NCBI GenBank assembly: GCA_023258975.1
Contig: JAHFRD010000017.1
Span: 1 to 64,000 of the forward strand
DNA from: Hydrogenophilales bacterium
Lineage (GTDB): Bacteria; Pseudomonadota; Gammaproteobacteria; Burkholderiales; Thiobacillaceae
Reading direction: 5' to 3'
Length of the DNA stretch: 64,000 nucleotides
Shown: in pieces, positions 28,201 through 38,990 of the stretch
Numbering within the stretch: the first letter of the stretch is position 1
Layout of the letters: each line of letters begins with the position of its first letter
Notes under the pieces: generated by a model
Told to the model about the DNA's origin: nothing
The model's input: only the letters and a program-made list of their open reading frames with translations
Databases searched by the model: none
Made by a program: the position numbers and the translations under genes

Positions 28201-29211
28201 ATGCCCATCCACGACAACGAAATCCTCTGGCGGCCCGCCACCCTGATGTCGGACGCCACACCCGCGCAGAACGGCGGCCGCATGGCGTTCGCCCAACTGG
28301 TCTCCGGCGTGAAGAACAATCTCTTCCCGGACGTCTCCCAATCCGAACGCGGCGCGGGATCAGTGAAGTGGCGCAAGGCCTTCATCCACATCAACAGTGC
28401 GCAGGATGCGGCGTTGCTGAACGTGCGGCTGTTTCTCGATGCCTTGACGCCCGCAGGCGACTTCGTGCTGTTCCAACCCGGCAGTGCGACCGACACGGAG
28501 AATCAGATCGCAGGGCGCCCCTTCGGCATCGGCACCCTGTTTGCACCGGTCGTCGGCGGGGCGGGCCAGATCCAGGTGGCGTGCGAGCACAACGCGGAAT
28601 ACGCCAGCCTGCAGCCGTTCCGTGTCGGCGACCTCGTGCGGGTGTCCGACCGCCCCAGCACGGGTGGGCCGGGCAACGAGGAATGGGTGAGCGTGACCGG
28701 CATCGTCTACGGGCCGGACTTTGCCACGGTGGACATCGCCCCCGCGCTGGCGAACGGCTACGCCACGGCGAACACCCTGGTTTCCAGCGCCTACGAGATA
28801 CCCAGTGTGGCGGCCGGCTTCTCGGGGGTAAGCGGGACCAGCACCGGCGGGACATACGATGCCACCACGGTCGGCAACCTCGTCGCCCACAACAAGGGTG
28901 CGGTGGAGGAGACCTGGAAGCTCACCTTCACCGGTGCGACGACCTTCACGGTATCCGGCACCACGGTCGGCGTCCTGCCGGACATCGGCTCGACCAGTGC
29001 CGACTTCGCGCCGCTCAACCCTGCCACCGGCACGCCGTACTTCACGGTCAAGAGCGCCGGCTGGGGCGGCGTCTTCCAGGTGAACGACATGCTGGCCTTC
29101 TCGACGCACCCGGCCGCGATTCCGGTCTGGTACCGCCGCCAGGTCCCGGCCGGCACCTTCAGCCTGGCCAACGACTTCGCGTCCCTGGCGATTCATGGGG
29201 AGAGCGCGTGA
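28201..29211 (+). CDS. phage tail protein
   Basis: MPIHDNEILWRPATLMSDATPAQNGGRMAFAQLVSGVKNNLFPDVSQSERGAGSVKWRKAFIH. Confidence 0.65.
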   Translation: MPIHDNEILWRPATLMSDATPAQNGGRMAFAQLVSGVKNNLFPDVSQSERGAGSVKWRKAFIHINSAQDAALLNVRLFLDALTPAGDFVLFQPGSATDTENQIAGRPFGIGTLFAPVVGGAGQIQVACEHNAEYASLQPFRVGDLVRVSDRPSTGGPGNEEWVSVTGIVYGPDFATVDIAPALANGYATANTLVSSAYEIPSVAAGFSGVSGTSTGGTYDATTVGNLVAHNKGAVEETWKLTFTGATTFTVSGTTVGVLPDIGSTSADFAPLNPATGTPYFTVKSAGWGGVFQVNDMLAFSTHPAAIPVWYRRQVPAGTFSLANDFASLAIHGESA

Positions 29212-30059
29212 TGGCACGGGTCGGCTTCAAGAAGATATATCCCGCCGGTAGTCTCGACAAAACCGCTGTGCAGGCCCTGTTCAGCCATCTCAAGACCCAT
29301 GTGGCGAGCGCCGGCTTCAACGTGCTGCTGGACAACCCGGATGCCATCGACTTCATCCGCATGGGTGCGGCCACTGGCACCGCCGATGACGACACGCCCC
29401 ACTGGGCCTTCGAATACGTCGATTGGGGCGCGGATGCCGAGATTCGCGCCTACCCGGTCTACGGCACCCATTTCGTGGACGGGGCTGCCTATGCGCACAG
29501 CTACACCCTCGTCCATTCCGGCTGGCTTGGGAATCCTTCGCCGGAGTTCACGCTCTGGTTCGCCGCCGACGGCGCGGCCGGGTGGTGGTGGCTGCATGGC
29601 GTGGAGGCGGATGCCGGCAGCGCCACGGGGGTGTCAATGCGCCCGGCCTGTGTTGGAGCGACCTCGCGGCGCTACCCCTCCGACACCCACCAGGGGCTGT
29701 GCGCCCGCTATGGCATCTGGGACGCCTGGGGTGACTGGGAGCCGGCCTATGCCAGGGACGAGGATGGTCTGATCGACACGACGCCCTGGACCGGTACATG
29801 GTCCCCCTTCGGCGAGGGCTGGTCGTTCAATGCCAAACGCCACCCGGGTTCGCCCTTGCCGAAGATGGCGGTGCCGCAGTTCCCGAACCGCGACGGCGGC
29901 ATCTCGGCCTGCATCCTCGGTGAGTTCAACGAAATCCTGATCCTCACCGACGGCTACGCCTCGGAAGAGACGGTGGTGCCCGGCTGGATCGCCATGATCG
30001 GCAATGAGTGGGATCAGCCCTACGCCGTGCCGGCACCCGCGAGCTTCACCTTGTTATGA
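29211..30059 (+). CDS. phage tail protein
   Basis: MARVGFKKIYPAGSLDKTAVQALFSHLKTHV...; ATG 29211 overlaps upstream gene end. Confidence 0.65.
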   Translation: MARVGFKKIYPAGSLDKTAVQALFSHLKTHVASAGFNVLLDNPDAIDFIRMGAATGTADDDTPHWAFEYVDWGADAEIRAYPVYGTHFVDGAAYAHSYTLVHSGWLGNPSPEFTLWFAADGAAGWWWLHGVEADAGSATGVSMRPACVGATSRRYPSDTHQGLCARYGIWDAWGDWEPAYARDEDGLIDTTPWTGTWSPFGEGWSFNAKRHPGSPLPKMAVPQFPNRDGGISACILGEFNEILILTDGYASEETVVPGWIAMIGNEWDQPYAVPAPASFTLL

Positions 30060-31591
30060 GCCTGGGCCTTTCCCTCGCCCTCACCCTGGGGGCAGGGCTC
30101 CATGCCAATGCCGGGCCGAGCGTTCTCAAGCGACAGTTCGTGGCCGCCTGGGGCAAGACCGAGGTCTTCGTGGCGAATACCACCGCCTGGGATCTCACGC
30201 GGGTTCGGGCGTGGCGACATACGGATGTCTGGTCGCTCCAGTTCGCGCATAGTTTCCAGGCCGCGTATCGGCTGCGCCTGGAAGGGTCGAGCCGACACCC
30301 CTACGGCGACATGCGACAGCATCGGGCCAGGCACGTCCTGGCCTACGGCGATCTGCCCCAGTCCCGGATGCGCCATCTGGCCCTGTACACCGACCTCGGC
30401 GCCTGCCGGAAGTCGACGCGTTTCCCGTACTGGCTCACGCAGCAGGCCTCGGCCCGGCACGTGGTCGGCTACGACGTCAGCGAGGTCGATCCCGTCGCCA
30501 AACGCCTCACCGCCTCCTGGTCGATGCTCGACGATGCGCGTCTGCAGGCGGTGATGAATACGCCGGAGCTCACCTGGAACGGTCGCACGATTCGCATCGT
30601 CACGGCCACGCTCTCCTGCGACGAGGACAGCCCGGTCTGGATCGCCCAGGTGGAGATCGCGAGTCTTTCCGACTTCGCCGGCATTGGCATCGGCGATGCG
30701 ATCACACTGACCCTGGGGCTGGAAACCTTCCCGCTGGTGGTGGACGGCAAGACGCTCTCGCGCGAGTCGGTGGCCGAGCAACGCTGCGAGCTCACGGCGG
30801 TGTCGCCCGTGGCGCTGCTGGACGCCCCGTTTGCCGGGACGATCCGTTACTACGAGCCTGGTGCGGTGTTGTCCAGGGCCGTGGTCGAGTCGCTGATCGG
30901 CCCAATCGCCTGGGATCTGCCGAACTGGATCATTCCGGCCGGACGCCTGATGCTGGAGAACGTCACCCCCCTGGCCGCCGCCCGCAACATCGTGGCGGCC
31001 ATCGGCGGCATCGTCGAGAGCAACCCGGACGGGTCGGTGGTGTGTCGCCGCAGGCACCCGGTGAGCATCCCCGAGTATGGCAACGCCGCCGTCGCCCACG
31101 GCTTGTTCGACGCCGATGTGATCTCGGCCAGCGCACAGATCGCCCCGTCGCGGGGCTACAACCGGCTGACCCTCGCCAACGAGGAGGTGGCCTCGGTGTC
31201 ATCCGCCGACCGCATCGAGTATCTGGCCACTGAAGACGATGCCTACCAGGGCACGGTGCGCACCTGGCTTGCCACAACGCGGTCGGTGTTGCTGGCCCAC
31301 ACCGGGCATCCGGCGACGGTCGTCGCCAGCCTGGGTGAGGTCACCCGCACGGAAACCGAGACGGTCGAGTTCGTCGAGGGGCGGGGGAGCACCCGCTACC
31401 CCGTTGCCGGGATCGTTTCCGCCGTCTGGCAGCACACCGACCTCGGGACCGTGACCGCCGAGGGCATGGAACTCGTCGCGGTCACGCCGGGCTACAGCCT
31501 GCTGCGGATCGCCTACACCACCACGTCGCTCGACTGGCGCGTGGCGCTTCCCGTCGATGAGGAAGTCCAGTTCGTGCTGGTCGATGCCTGA
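30056..31591 (+). CDS. phage tail/baseplate protein
   Basis: MSLGLSLALTLGAGLHANAGPSVLKRQFVAAWGKTEVFVANTTAWD... Confidence 0.6.
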   Translation: MSLGLSLALTLGAGLHANAGPSVLKRQFVAAWGKTEVFVANTTAWDLTRVRAWRHTDVWSLQFAHSFQAAYRLRLEGSSRHPYGDMRQHRARHVLAYGDLPQSRMRHLALYTDLGACRKSTRFPYWLTQQASARHVVGYDVSEVDPVAKRLTASWSMLDDARLQAVMNTPELTWNGRTIRIVTATLSCDEDSPVWIAQVEIASLSDFAGIGIGDAITLTLGLETFPLVVDGKTLSRESVAEQRCELTAVSPVALLDAPFAGTIRYYEPGAVLSRAVVESLIGPIAWDLPNWIIPAGRLMLENVTPLAAARNIVAAIGGIVESNPDGSVVCRRRHPVSIPEYGNAAVAHGLFDADVISASAQIAPSRGYNRLTLANEEVASVSSADRIEYLATEDDAYQGTVRTWLATTRSVLLAHTGHPATVVASLGEVTRTETETVEFVEGRGSTRYPVAGIVSAVWQHTDLGTVTAEGMELVAVTPGYSLLRIAYTTTSLDWRVALPVDEEVQFVLVDA

Positions 31592-31612
31592 GGTAATGCA
31601 CAAGGAAAACCC

Positions 31613-32119
31613 ATGGCCAATGCCACCCTACGCGTTCAATTCGGCAACCCGGACGGCTCTGAAGCGTCTGGCCACCTGTCCGCCGAGGTCGACTCCCGGC
31701 CAGGCGGGCTGAACGGCGGCAAGACCGCCTTCCAACCCGGCGAGACCGTCTACATCCTCGTCTACAAGTCCGACAACGTCGGCATCACCGACACCACCTG
31801 CTCGGCGGGATCACTCTCGGCCCAGGGCACGGCAACGATCACGGTGTCCGAGGAACTGATGTTCGAGGATTCCGACACCGCCAGCCTGGCCAAGCCGGCC
31901 CGGTCTAGCCTGTCGCAGTCGGTCTGGTACGGCCGCAGCCTCGGCAACCTCGCGCTGCAATCGGACAAGGTCACGGTGAAGGCCTCGACCAAGGGGGTCG
32001 GCGTGGCCAAGGTCACCTATGACGCACTGGCCCTGGTCTACGCCCTGTCCTCACCGGCGACGCTCAACGGCGAGGCGGATTTCAGCATCCTGGCGTTGAT
32101 CAAGGGGTCGGCATCATGA
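31613..32119 (+). CDS. phage structural protein
   Basis: MANATLRVQFGNPDGSEASGHLSAEVDSRPGGLNGGKTAFQPGETVYILVYKSDNV. Confidence 0.55.
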   Translation: MANATLRVQFGNPDGSEASGHLSAEVDSRPGGLNGGKTAFQPGETVYILVYKSDNVGITDTTCSAGSLSAQGTATITVSEELMFEDSDTASLAKPARSSLSQSVWYGRSLGNLALQSDKVTVKASTKGVGVAKVTYDALALVYALSSPATLNGEADFSILALIKGSAS

Positions 32120-32123
32120 GGAA

Positions 32124-32426
32124 ATGCGCGTGATCATCGAGGTCTACCGGGGTGACGGCCTGCGCGAGGGGACGCCCATCGTCGAGCCGCTGCTTGCCGA
32201 CGATGCGCTGATCCACCGGGGTGTGGCCGAGATGGATGCCCATGCCCACGCGTACAACCAGATCGAGATGGCCGTGGTCTTCCGGCCCGGCTTCCGTCTC
32301 GGCCAGATCGTCGAGGCCACCGATCCGTCCACCGCTAGTCCCTACCGCGCCAAGGTGACCGGCATCCAGATCACGGTGACCGAGGCGGCGATCGACATGC
32401 GCCTCAACCTGGAGCAACCACGATGA
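32124..32426 (+). CDS. small phage protein
   Basis: MRVIIEVYRGDGLREGTPIVEPLLADDALIHRGVAEMDAHAHAYNQ. Confidence 0.55.
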   Translation: MRVIIEVYRGDGLREGTPIVEPLLADDALIHRGVAEMDAHAHAYNQIEMAVVFRPGFRLGQIVEATDPSTASPYRAKVTGIQITVTEAAIDMRLNLEQPR

Positions 32427-32641
32427 CGTTCCCGCTGCAGGAGTTATCCAGGTTGCTCACCCGTGATCAGGCGGCCATGGGTTCGGTGGTCGGCGTCGAA
32501 GGGGCATTGATCCGTGTGGCCACGGAACGCGGCGCGGTCGTGGCGAGAACATTGGACGTCCTCGCCGTGGGCGACCGGGTCTTGATCCGGAACGGCATGG
32601 CGACCAAGGCGCCGGTGGCCAGTCACATCTATCCCGTCTGA
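32423..32641 (+). CDS. small phage protein
   Basis: MTFPLQELSRLLTRDQAAMGSVVGVEGALIRVATERGAVVAR. Confidence 0.5.
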   Translation: MTFPLQELSRLLTRDQAAMGSVVGVEGALIRVATERGAVVARTLDVLAVGDRVLIRNGMATKAPVASHIYPV

Positions 32642-32651
32642 AGGAGAAAAC

Positions 32652-32903
32652 ATGAGCACATTCAAGGAACGCATGCAGCCGATCATCGATGGTCTGCCGG
32701 CAGGTGAGGACAAGGACATCCTGGTGGCGCTGATCGACACCCACGACAGCATGGAGCAGGCCGGCTTCAACCCGGGCCGTAGTGCCCGTGCGATGCGCCA
32801 GTACCTGCGGCAAAACAACTGCAAGACGGCTGGAGGCCATGCCCGGCGTCCTCCTGGCACCTTCCCTGGCAAACCATCCGGCCCCCGCCAGAAACCCCAG
32901 TAA
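32652..32903 (+). CDS. small phage protein
   Basis: MSTFKERMQPIIDGLPAGEDKDILVALIDTHDSMEQAGFNPGRS. Confidence 0.5.
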   Translation: MSTFKERMQPIIDGLPAGEDKDILVALIDTHDSMEQAGFNPGRSARAMRQYLRQNNCKTAGGHARRPPGTFPGKPSGPRQKPQ

Positions 32904-32982
32904 TTCCCACCCCGATTTCACCCCTATCCCATCCCTGGAACCCGCCTTCGTGGCGGGTTTCGCATTTATGGAGGACCGCAAC

Positions 32983-33276
32983 ATGACTGAACCCCTGATC
33001 GAACGCCGCAAGGCGGTGACGCTGCCCCAGGATGAACTGGAGAAATTGCTCGAGTGCGCCGCCGCACGAGGCGCGAAATCCGCCCTGCACAGCGTGGGCC
33101 TGGACGGCGAGGACGCCGCCCACGACATCCGCGAACTGCGCAATCTGCTCGATGCCTTCAACGAGGCCAAGAAAACTGCCGGCCTTACCGTCATCAAGAT
33201 GCTGGTCACCGGTCTGGTGCTGGCGGTCGTCGCCGGCACCGTCCTGAAACTGAAGGTCTTCGGGAGCGCGCCATGA
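32983..33276 (+). CDS. DUF6127-like membrane-anchored phage protein
   Basis: MTEPLIERRKAVTLPQDELEKLLECAAARGAKSALHSVGLDGEDAAHDIRELRNLLDAF + C-terminal TM. Confidence 0.65.
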   Translation: MTEPLIERRKAVTLPQDELEKLLECAAARGAKSALHSVGLDGEDAAHDIRELRNLLDAFNEAKKTAGLTVIKMLVTGLVLAVVAGTVLKLKVFGSAP

Positions 33277-33749
33277 TCGAGACCTTGCTGGGTGGATTGC
33301 TGGGCGGGGCATTTCGACTCGCCCCCGAGGTGCTGAAGTGGCTGGATCGCAAGGGCGAACGCGGTCACGAACTGGCAATGCAGGACAAGGCGCTGGAGTT
33401 CGAGAAGATTCGGGGCGCGCAGCGCATGGCCGAGATCGGTGCGAGTGCCGAGGCGGCCTGGAGCACCGGAGCGATCGAGGCATTGCGCGATGCTGTGCGC
33501 ACACAGGGTGAGAAAACCGGCGTGGCCTGGGCGGATGCGTTGTCGTCGAGTGTGCGGCCTGTCGTCACTTACTGGTTCATGGCATTGTACTGTGCGGCCA
33601 AGACGGCGGCGTTCGTGGCTGCTATCAACGGCGGGGCACTGTGGAGCGTGGCGGTCGTTTATGCCTGGACGGATGCCGACCAGGCGCTGTGGGCAGGAGT
33701 GCTGAATTTCTGGTTCCTCGGCCGTGTGTTTGATCGGGTGCGGTCGTGA
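33273..33749 (+). CDS. holin family protein
   Basis: TM segments, MIETLLGGLLGGAFRLAPEVLKWLDRKGERGHELAMQDKALEFEKIRG; directly before endolysin. Confidence 0.75.
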   Translation: MIETLLGGLLGGAFRLAPEVLKWLDRKGERGHELAMQDKALEFEKIRGAQRMAEIGASAEAAWSTGAIEALRDAVRTQGEKTGVAWADALSSSVRPVVTYWFMALYCAAKTAAFVAAINGGALWSVAVVYAWTDADQALWAGVLNFWFLGRVFDRVRS

Positions 33750-34204
33750 TGGTGCCGCAGTCTGCAATCGAACTGGCCAAGCGGTTCGAGGGGTTTCATC
33801 GGGTGCCGAAGTCGGATCCGCTGCGTCGGGCGCACCCGTACATCTGTCCTGCAGGCTTCTGGACGATTGGTTACGGCCACCTCTGCGATCCGCAGCATCT
33901 GCCGATCACTGAACACGAAGCCGAGGTCTATCTGGCGTCAGATCTCCGGACTGCCCTCGCCGCCACGCTGCGTTACTGCCCGGTGTTGGCCACCGAATCG
34001 GAGGGGCGTCTCGCCGCCATCGTGGATTTCACCTTAAACCTCGGGGCCGGGCGGCTGCAGACCTCGACGCTGCGGCGGCGGGTCAATCAGCGGGACTGGG
34101 GCGCAGCCGGTAAGGAACTGCGCCGCTGGGTCTATGGCGGCGGTCAGGTACTGCCCGGATTGTTGGCGCGGCGAGAGGCAGAAGTGACGCAGATGCTGGG
34201 CTGA
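33749..34204 (+). CDS. GH24 lysozyme/endolysin
   Basis: IELAKRFEGFHRVPKSDPLRRAHPYICPAGFWTIGYGH. Confidence 0.9.
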   Translation: MVPQSAIELAKRFEGFHRVPKSDPLRRAHPYICPAGFWTIGYGHLCDPQHLPITEHEAEVYLASDLRTALAATLRYCPVLATESEGRLAAIVDFTLNLGAGRLQTSTLRRRVNQRDWGAAGKELRRWVYGGGQVLPGLLARREAEVTQMLG

Positions 34205-34209
34205 CGCCG

Positions 34210-35607
34210 TTACTCACGAACCATAGCAGCCAGATCGATCTTGGCAGCGACAGGAGCAAGGCTGACTCCCATCCGCATGCCTCCGTTAATATGCCGCTTC
34301 ATTTCCAAGAGATCGGCAGCACGCCGTCTTGTATCTCCAGGTAGTTTGTCGTTTTCCACATCCGCTCGCAGCTGATCATCCTGCTCTTTTGCTCGGTCGT
34401 GGTCGCTGTCCGCAGCTAGGAGATAAGCGTGTATGACAATGCCTGGGCGACCTGACTGGAATTCTTTACCTCCAGGCAGGGATGCCAAGAACTTCATCAC
34501 TGTGTCAGCTGATGCTTCGCCACTGATTACGCTTTTGAAGAGAGCCGCATTATTGGAACGCAAGACGATCAGCAACGCCACCAAAATGGGATCAAGGTAG
34601 TGAGTGGAAGGCGTCTGATCCATAACGACTCGCAGCCGGGTGATACATCGCTCTCGGGCTCGAAGCGATAGTCCCATCGCATTGGCGAGCAGTGTAAAAA
34701 ACTCAACAAAATTCTTTCTGTCGTATGCGATTTCTGATGCTGTTCGTTCTGCGAAGATCGGATCCATGTCGAAACGCTTCATCAGGTTTTCCGTGTAGCG
34801 TTTGGAGTTCGCAGCAGGGATTCCATATTCCAAATCAATGAATCGACGAAGGTATTCTGCTGCGTTTATCGCCGCCCCATAGACCGCTGCGGTGCTGGCT
34901 TCGAGTTGCTGCTTGTCGATGGAAAGCACAAAAACAATATTCGGGATATCGAAGAGGTGTTTGATCCGCTCCAAGAGCTCAATGGCAAAGCTCGGACGGC
35001 ATCGGTCCAGTTCGTCAATGAAGACGACGAGGTTAGTCTCTTTGCCAGCCACGGGTAGTTGGGCCACAGCGGCAGTCAACTCGGCCCGGAACTTCTCCAG
35101 TAACTCACTTTCGCGGTTGAAGGCATTGACGATGTCACCAACCGTGTCGCCCGCCAACTCTGATGCTACCGACTCGATCTCTTCCTCAACGTCGAGCGCC
35201 CCCAGGGTCAATGCCTTCGCTCCGGCAATCACAGCCCGCTTGGCCACCAAGTTGGTGACCTTCTTGACGGTTTTCAGACGCTCACGGAAGGTACTGTTGG
35301 CCTCCTCGGCACCGAGGTCAACACGATCAATCGACGACACCATTGCAACCAGCGGATCGGTGACGTAGTCCACCTTCCACGCGTTGAAATACGTGCACTG
35401 AAAATTTTTTCCCTTGAGGTCTTCCATCAGCATACGGACCAGGGTTGTTTTTCCTGAGCCCCAGGCAGAGTCGAGCGCCATCACGAACGGCCCGTTCAGA
35501 CGCTTGATCAGTCCGGAGAGGAATTCGACCAGAGGCCGTCGCTCAAGTGAGTCGTACCGGAAGGGGTCGCCTGGTGGCACCTCAAGATCATCGATTCGGT
35601 AAGTCAT
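34210..35607 (-). CDS. KAP family P-loop NTPase
   Basis: FVMALDSAWGSGKTTLVRMLMEDL...NLVVFIDELDRCRPSFAIELLERIKHLFDIPNIVFVLSID. Confidence 0.85.
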   Translation of the reverse strand: MTYRIDDLEVPPGDPFRYDSLERRPLVEFLSGLIKRLNGPFVMALDSAWGSGKTTLVRMLMEDLKGKNFQCTYFNAWKVDYVTDPLVAMVSSIDRVDLGAEEANSTFRERLKTVKKVTNLVAKRAVIAGAKALTLGALDVEEEIESVASELAGDTVGDIVNAFNRESELLEKFRAELTAAVAQLPVAGKETNLVVFIDELDRCRPSFAIELLERIKHLFDIPNIVFVLSIDKQQLEASTAAVYGAAINAAEYLRRFIDLEYGIPAANSKRYTENLMKRFDMDPIFAERTASEIAYDRKNFVEFFTLLANAMGLSLRARERCITRLRVVMDQTPSTHYLDPILVALLIVLRSNNAALFKSVISGEASADTVMKFLASLPGGKEFQSGRPGIVIHAYLLAADSDHDRAKEQDDQLRADVENDKLPGDTRRRAADLLEMKRHINGGMRMGVSLAPVAAKIDLAAMVRE

Positions 35608-35625
35608 TTTTGCCGTCGCCCCCCA

Positions 35626-38454
35626 TCACTCACCACCCTCAAACTCAGCGTTCTTGAACCGCAGCACATTGCAGTTCTCCTTCACCGCGCGCTGCAATCC
35701 ATCATCGAAGCCCGTGGTCGATTCAGCCTGAATCTCGATGGCGATCTTGACCTTTACCCCGGGCCGCGCAGTGAACTGCAGAATCACTTCATCGACCAAG
35801 TCGGCGAATTGTTTCTTGGCCTGAATCGCATCGAGTTCGATGCTCCCGTAGAACTGCTTCTTGACCGCTTGCGGGGCACTGTCACCGTCGGTCTTATAAG
35901 TCGGTCTGGCTGGATCCTCTGCGCGGGGTGTGTTCCCACCGGTGGACGTGGTTCCAGGGTCGGCAGGCTTCGGCCGGGCTGCTTCTTCGGCGGCCCGTTG
36001 CGACTCAGCGTATCCAGCAGCGGTGACTGGCTCGATCAGCAGCAGCGATGAGTCGAGAAACAGCGACGTGCATTTGCCGAAACTGAAGCCAACATAGCGG
36101 CCATCCTCTTTACCCTGTGCGACGCCGAAAAAGTCCCGGCTCTCCGCGCCAACAGCCAGTGTGTGCTGGAAGACTGTGTCGTCTTTCAGGCGAGGTAGGT
36201 AGAGCTGCTGGCAACTCTGCTGCCAAACATTGAGTGCGCTGGTTTCCTTGGTTTCCTCTTTCCAGAACCAATTTTTGAGCACGTTGGTCAAGTGGATCGG
36301 GGCCCACTCGGTGATCAAGAGTTCGTTCTCCTTCAGCACACGCTCGATCTCCTGCGACAAGTTCTGTGCGCTTGGGTTGACCTGAAAGTGCTCCCACTGA
36401 ATTTCTGAAAGTCCCTTGCCAGGACGTACTTCCTGCATCGGCGCGACCATCCACTTGTAGGTCTCGCGGATCATCCGGCGCAGGGCTTCATTGGCATCCT
36501 CAAGACTCTTGCCGGCTTGCCGAGCCTGAAACTGATCAAGGTTGAGCTTCATGTCCTTGATGTCGCTCACGATGGATTGCCACGCCAGGGTCGAGCGCAC
36601 CTGATCCTTCAGACGGCTCACGCTGTCGTAATCGGCGGCCAGGAAGATCAGCCGATTCTGCTTGAAGCGCGGTTGATCACCACGGTGCTTCAGAATTTCA
36701 GTCGCACGATCAATGGCGAGGCTCTGGCCGCTGCGGGTAAAGGCTGCATCGGGTGGTAGGACGACGAGGCGCAATTGCCAGTCGTCGGGGATATCGCCAC
36801 TGGCCGTGAAGACGTGGGTGCCGCCGAATACGCCAGAAGCGAAGCTGCGTTGTACGCGGTCGCGGATGGCGGGGAACACGTCTTCCTTGTCCTGGAAGCG
36901 GCGCTTGCGCTCCTCCATCTCCCGGCGCAGGTTTGGGCGCGTGTCGAACCAAAACCGATTGTTCGCGCTATTCAGGTAGTGCAAGCGGTCGCCAAGACGA
37001 CGCAACGCATCCTTGTAAATGCCCACTTGCTGACCTGGCTGCGCAACACCCAAGGTAACGCGCTCCAATTCAATGCCCCGCACCATCTGGCTCGCCGTAC
37101 TTGGCGCGCTCCCCAGGAAGATCGTTCGTGCCGAGCGGCGGCAGGCTTGCACACTGCCAAGGCGGGTATCGCGGTTCTCGATCTCGGTGGTTTCTGCACG
37201 ATCACCATCCACATCACGCTCGACAACCGGATCCCAACCCTGCGGCAGGTAGTAGATCACCTCGTTGCGGGTGTCCGCATCCTGCAGCGGGAAGTTGCCC
37301 GGCATGATCAGCGGGTCTTTATCGTTGTCCTGCCACAATCGATGAATCACCTTGGCCATCAGCTTCAGAACACCCCGGGTGCGCTGGAAGTTGTCCAGTG
37401 ATGACCAGTCTTCATACAGTCGGTCGAACACCTCCGGGTGGATCGGATAGGCGTGCAGCAGACGATCAAAATAGCGGCTTTCTTGCGTCTCACGGGGGAA
37501 GTCGTCGCTGTTCGCGATGTAGTAATCCGCGAATGACCGGCACACCGATTCCGCCGCCAGCTTGTCGTTGATGCTGGTAAACAATCGACGACGAACAATC
37601 TCGAACGCTTCCTCGGTCCCTACCGGTTTCCAGAGCGCTTGAATGCGACCGAAGTAATGCGACAGCGAAGCCAATGCCTTCACCCCGCGTTGGCTGCCTG
37701 CTTCCTTGTCGGACTCAGGCAACGAAGCCAACAGCACCGCAGTCGGCACCGCCTTGAGCGCCTCGGTCAGCGCCTGGATGAAGCTCAGGTTGGAATCGAA
37801 ACTGCCGCCGGTCAGCGACTTGCCTTCCTCGAACTGGCGCACGTAGGCGACCAGCTCGTCCACCAAAATCACGCACGGCGCATAGCGACTGAGCAGCGTC
37901 TCCAGCACGGCCTTACCGGGTGAGGTGCCCGAGGCATCCGCATCCGCCACCAGTGCATAACCCTCGGCTTTGCCCAACTGCCATGCCAGATCGCCCCAAA
38001 GGGTATGAATAGCTTGGCCATCACGCACAGTCGGTTGATTGGGGGCGGACTTGTTTCCATCCAGCACGGCAATCCGCGCACGCGGCAGTTCGGTGACACC
38101 CGCCGCATCCAGAATGGCGGGCACACCAGGCAGGTCGCTTGCCTGGGCCTCGCCACTGGCCAAGTGATAGACCGCCAACATCGTGTGGGTCTTGCCGCCA
38201 CCGAAGGCCGTTTGCAACTGGATAACCGGATCGCCGCTCTTGCCGGATAAGCGCTTCACCACAGAGTCGAGCAGCAACCGCATGCCCTCGGTGATGAAGG
38301 TACGCTGGAAGAACAACGTTGGGTTCTGATACTCAGCGGTCGCCGTGCCGTCATGCACACGCGACAAATCCGCCGCGAATTCGGCTTGCTGGAAGGTGCC
38401 CTTGAGCACGTCCTCATGCGGAACAGCGATTTCACGCCAGGGTTTTAATGTCAT
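35626..38454 (-). CDS. DUF499 domain ATPase (defence-associated)
   Basis: [30 protein letters not shown]...[22 protein letters not shown]...[13 protein letters not shown]. Confidence 0.85.
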   Translation of the reverse strand: MTLKPWREIAVPHEDVLKGTFQQAEFAADLSRVHDGTATAEYQNPTLFFQRTFITEGMRLLLDSVVKRLSGKSGDPVIQLQTAFGGGKTHTMLAVYHLASGEAQASDLPGVPAILDAAGVTELPRARIAVLDGNKSAPNQPTVRDGQAIHTLWGDLAWQLGKAEGYALVADADASGTSPGKAVLETLLSRYAPCVILVDELVAYVRQFEEGKSLTGGSFDSNLSFIQALTEALKAVPTAVLLASLPESDKEAGSQRGVKALASLSHYFGRIQALWKPVGTEEAFEIVRRRLFTSINDKLAAESVCRSFADYYIANSDDFPRETQESRYFDRLLHAYPIHPEVFDRLYEDWSSLDNFQRTRGVLKLMAKVIHRLWQDNDKDPLIMPGNFPLQDADTRNEVIYYLPQGWDPVVERDVDGDRAETTEIENRDTRLGSVQACRRSARTIFLGSAPSTASQMVRGIELERVTLGVAQPGQQVGIYKDALRRLGDRLHYLNSANNRFWFDTRPNLRREMEERKRRFQDKEDVFPAIRDRVQRSFASGVFGGTHVFTASGDIPDDWQLRLVVLPPDAAFTRSGQSLAIDRATEILKHRGDQPRFKQNRLIFLAADYDSVSRLKDQVRSTLAWQSIVSDIKDMKLNLDQFQARQAGKSLEDANEALRRMIRETYKWMVAPMQEVRPGKGLSEIQWEHFQVNPSAQNLSQEIERVLKENELLITEWAPIHLTNVLKNWFWKEETKETSALNVWQQSCQQLYLPRLKDDTVFQHTLAVGAESRDFFGVAQGKEDGRYVGFSFGKCTSLFLDSSLLLIEPVTAAGYAESQRAAEEAARPKPADPGTTSTGGNTPRAEDPARPTYKTDGDSAPQAVKKQFYGSIELDAIQAKKQFADLVDEVILQFTARPGVKVKIAIEIQAESTTGFDDGLQRAVKENCNVLRFKNAEFEGGE

Positions 38455-38990
38455 GGAGCCACCTGCGCAATCTTCCACGGCATGATTGTGCCGAGTTGTT
38501 GGTGATTACCTAGTTCGGCACGGGGATCGGCAACTTTCAAGCGTTGTCTGAGCTTGTCGCGCATGTCGGCCCGACTCATGTTCTCTTTAGACCAAAGACG
38601 ATGCGGTTTTAGTGGGTGTTCCCAATGCACCACACAGCGAATGGCCGTTTTTTTCAATGCACTACGCGCGAAACTGCGTATCTCATCTTTGTCCGTATTG
38701 CGGGCACAAACCAGCCCCGCCAGCGTTGCTTTGAATTTCTCAGCTATTTCGTCACACAGTGGAATGATCTTGCTTCGGCCACTAGGCCTGTAGTCCTTGC
38801 ACTCGATTAACCACAGCTCGGCTTCACTTTCATTGAACGCCACAAATTCCGCCGCCTTTGACGAACCGCCAAAGGACTGGAAGAGCCGTTGATGAAACTC
38901 AGAGTCATCCCATTTAATTGCCTGCCAACCGGCTGGAAACTCATAATCGAACGTTCCTTCGGATAGCGTCGTCATATTTCGCTCCTTCAA
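38451..38990 (-). CDS. hypothetical, predicted PD-(D/E)XK-like nuclease
   Basis: [34 protein letters not shown] (E...ExK); start/stop overlaps with both neighbours. Confidence 0.55.
   Translation of the reverse strand: MKERNMTTLSEGTFDYEFPAGWQAIKWDDSEFHQRLFQSFGGSSKAAEFVAFNESEAELWLIECKDYRPSGRSKIIPLCDEIAEKFKATLAGLVCARNTDKDEIRSFARSALKKTAIRCVVHWEHPLKPHRLWSKENMSRADMRDKLRQRLKVADPRAELGNHQQLGTIMPWKIAQVAP

Noticed and set aside
28368-29210. N-terminal part of ORF 28368..30059
   Set aside because: Out-of-frame read-through of the preceding gene (Arg/His-rich); real start taken as ATG 29211.
32457-33767. 436-aa minus-strand ORF across the lysis region
   Set aside because: Spans several small plus-strand genes (DUF6127-like, holin) with recognisable products.
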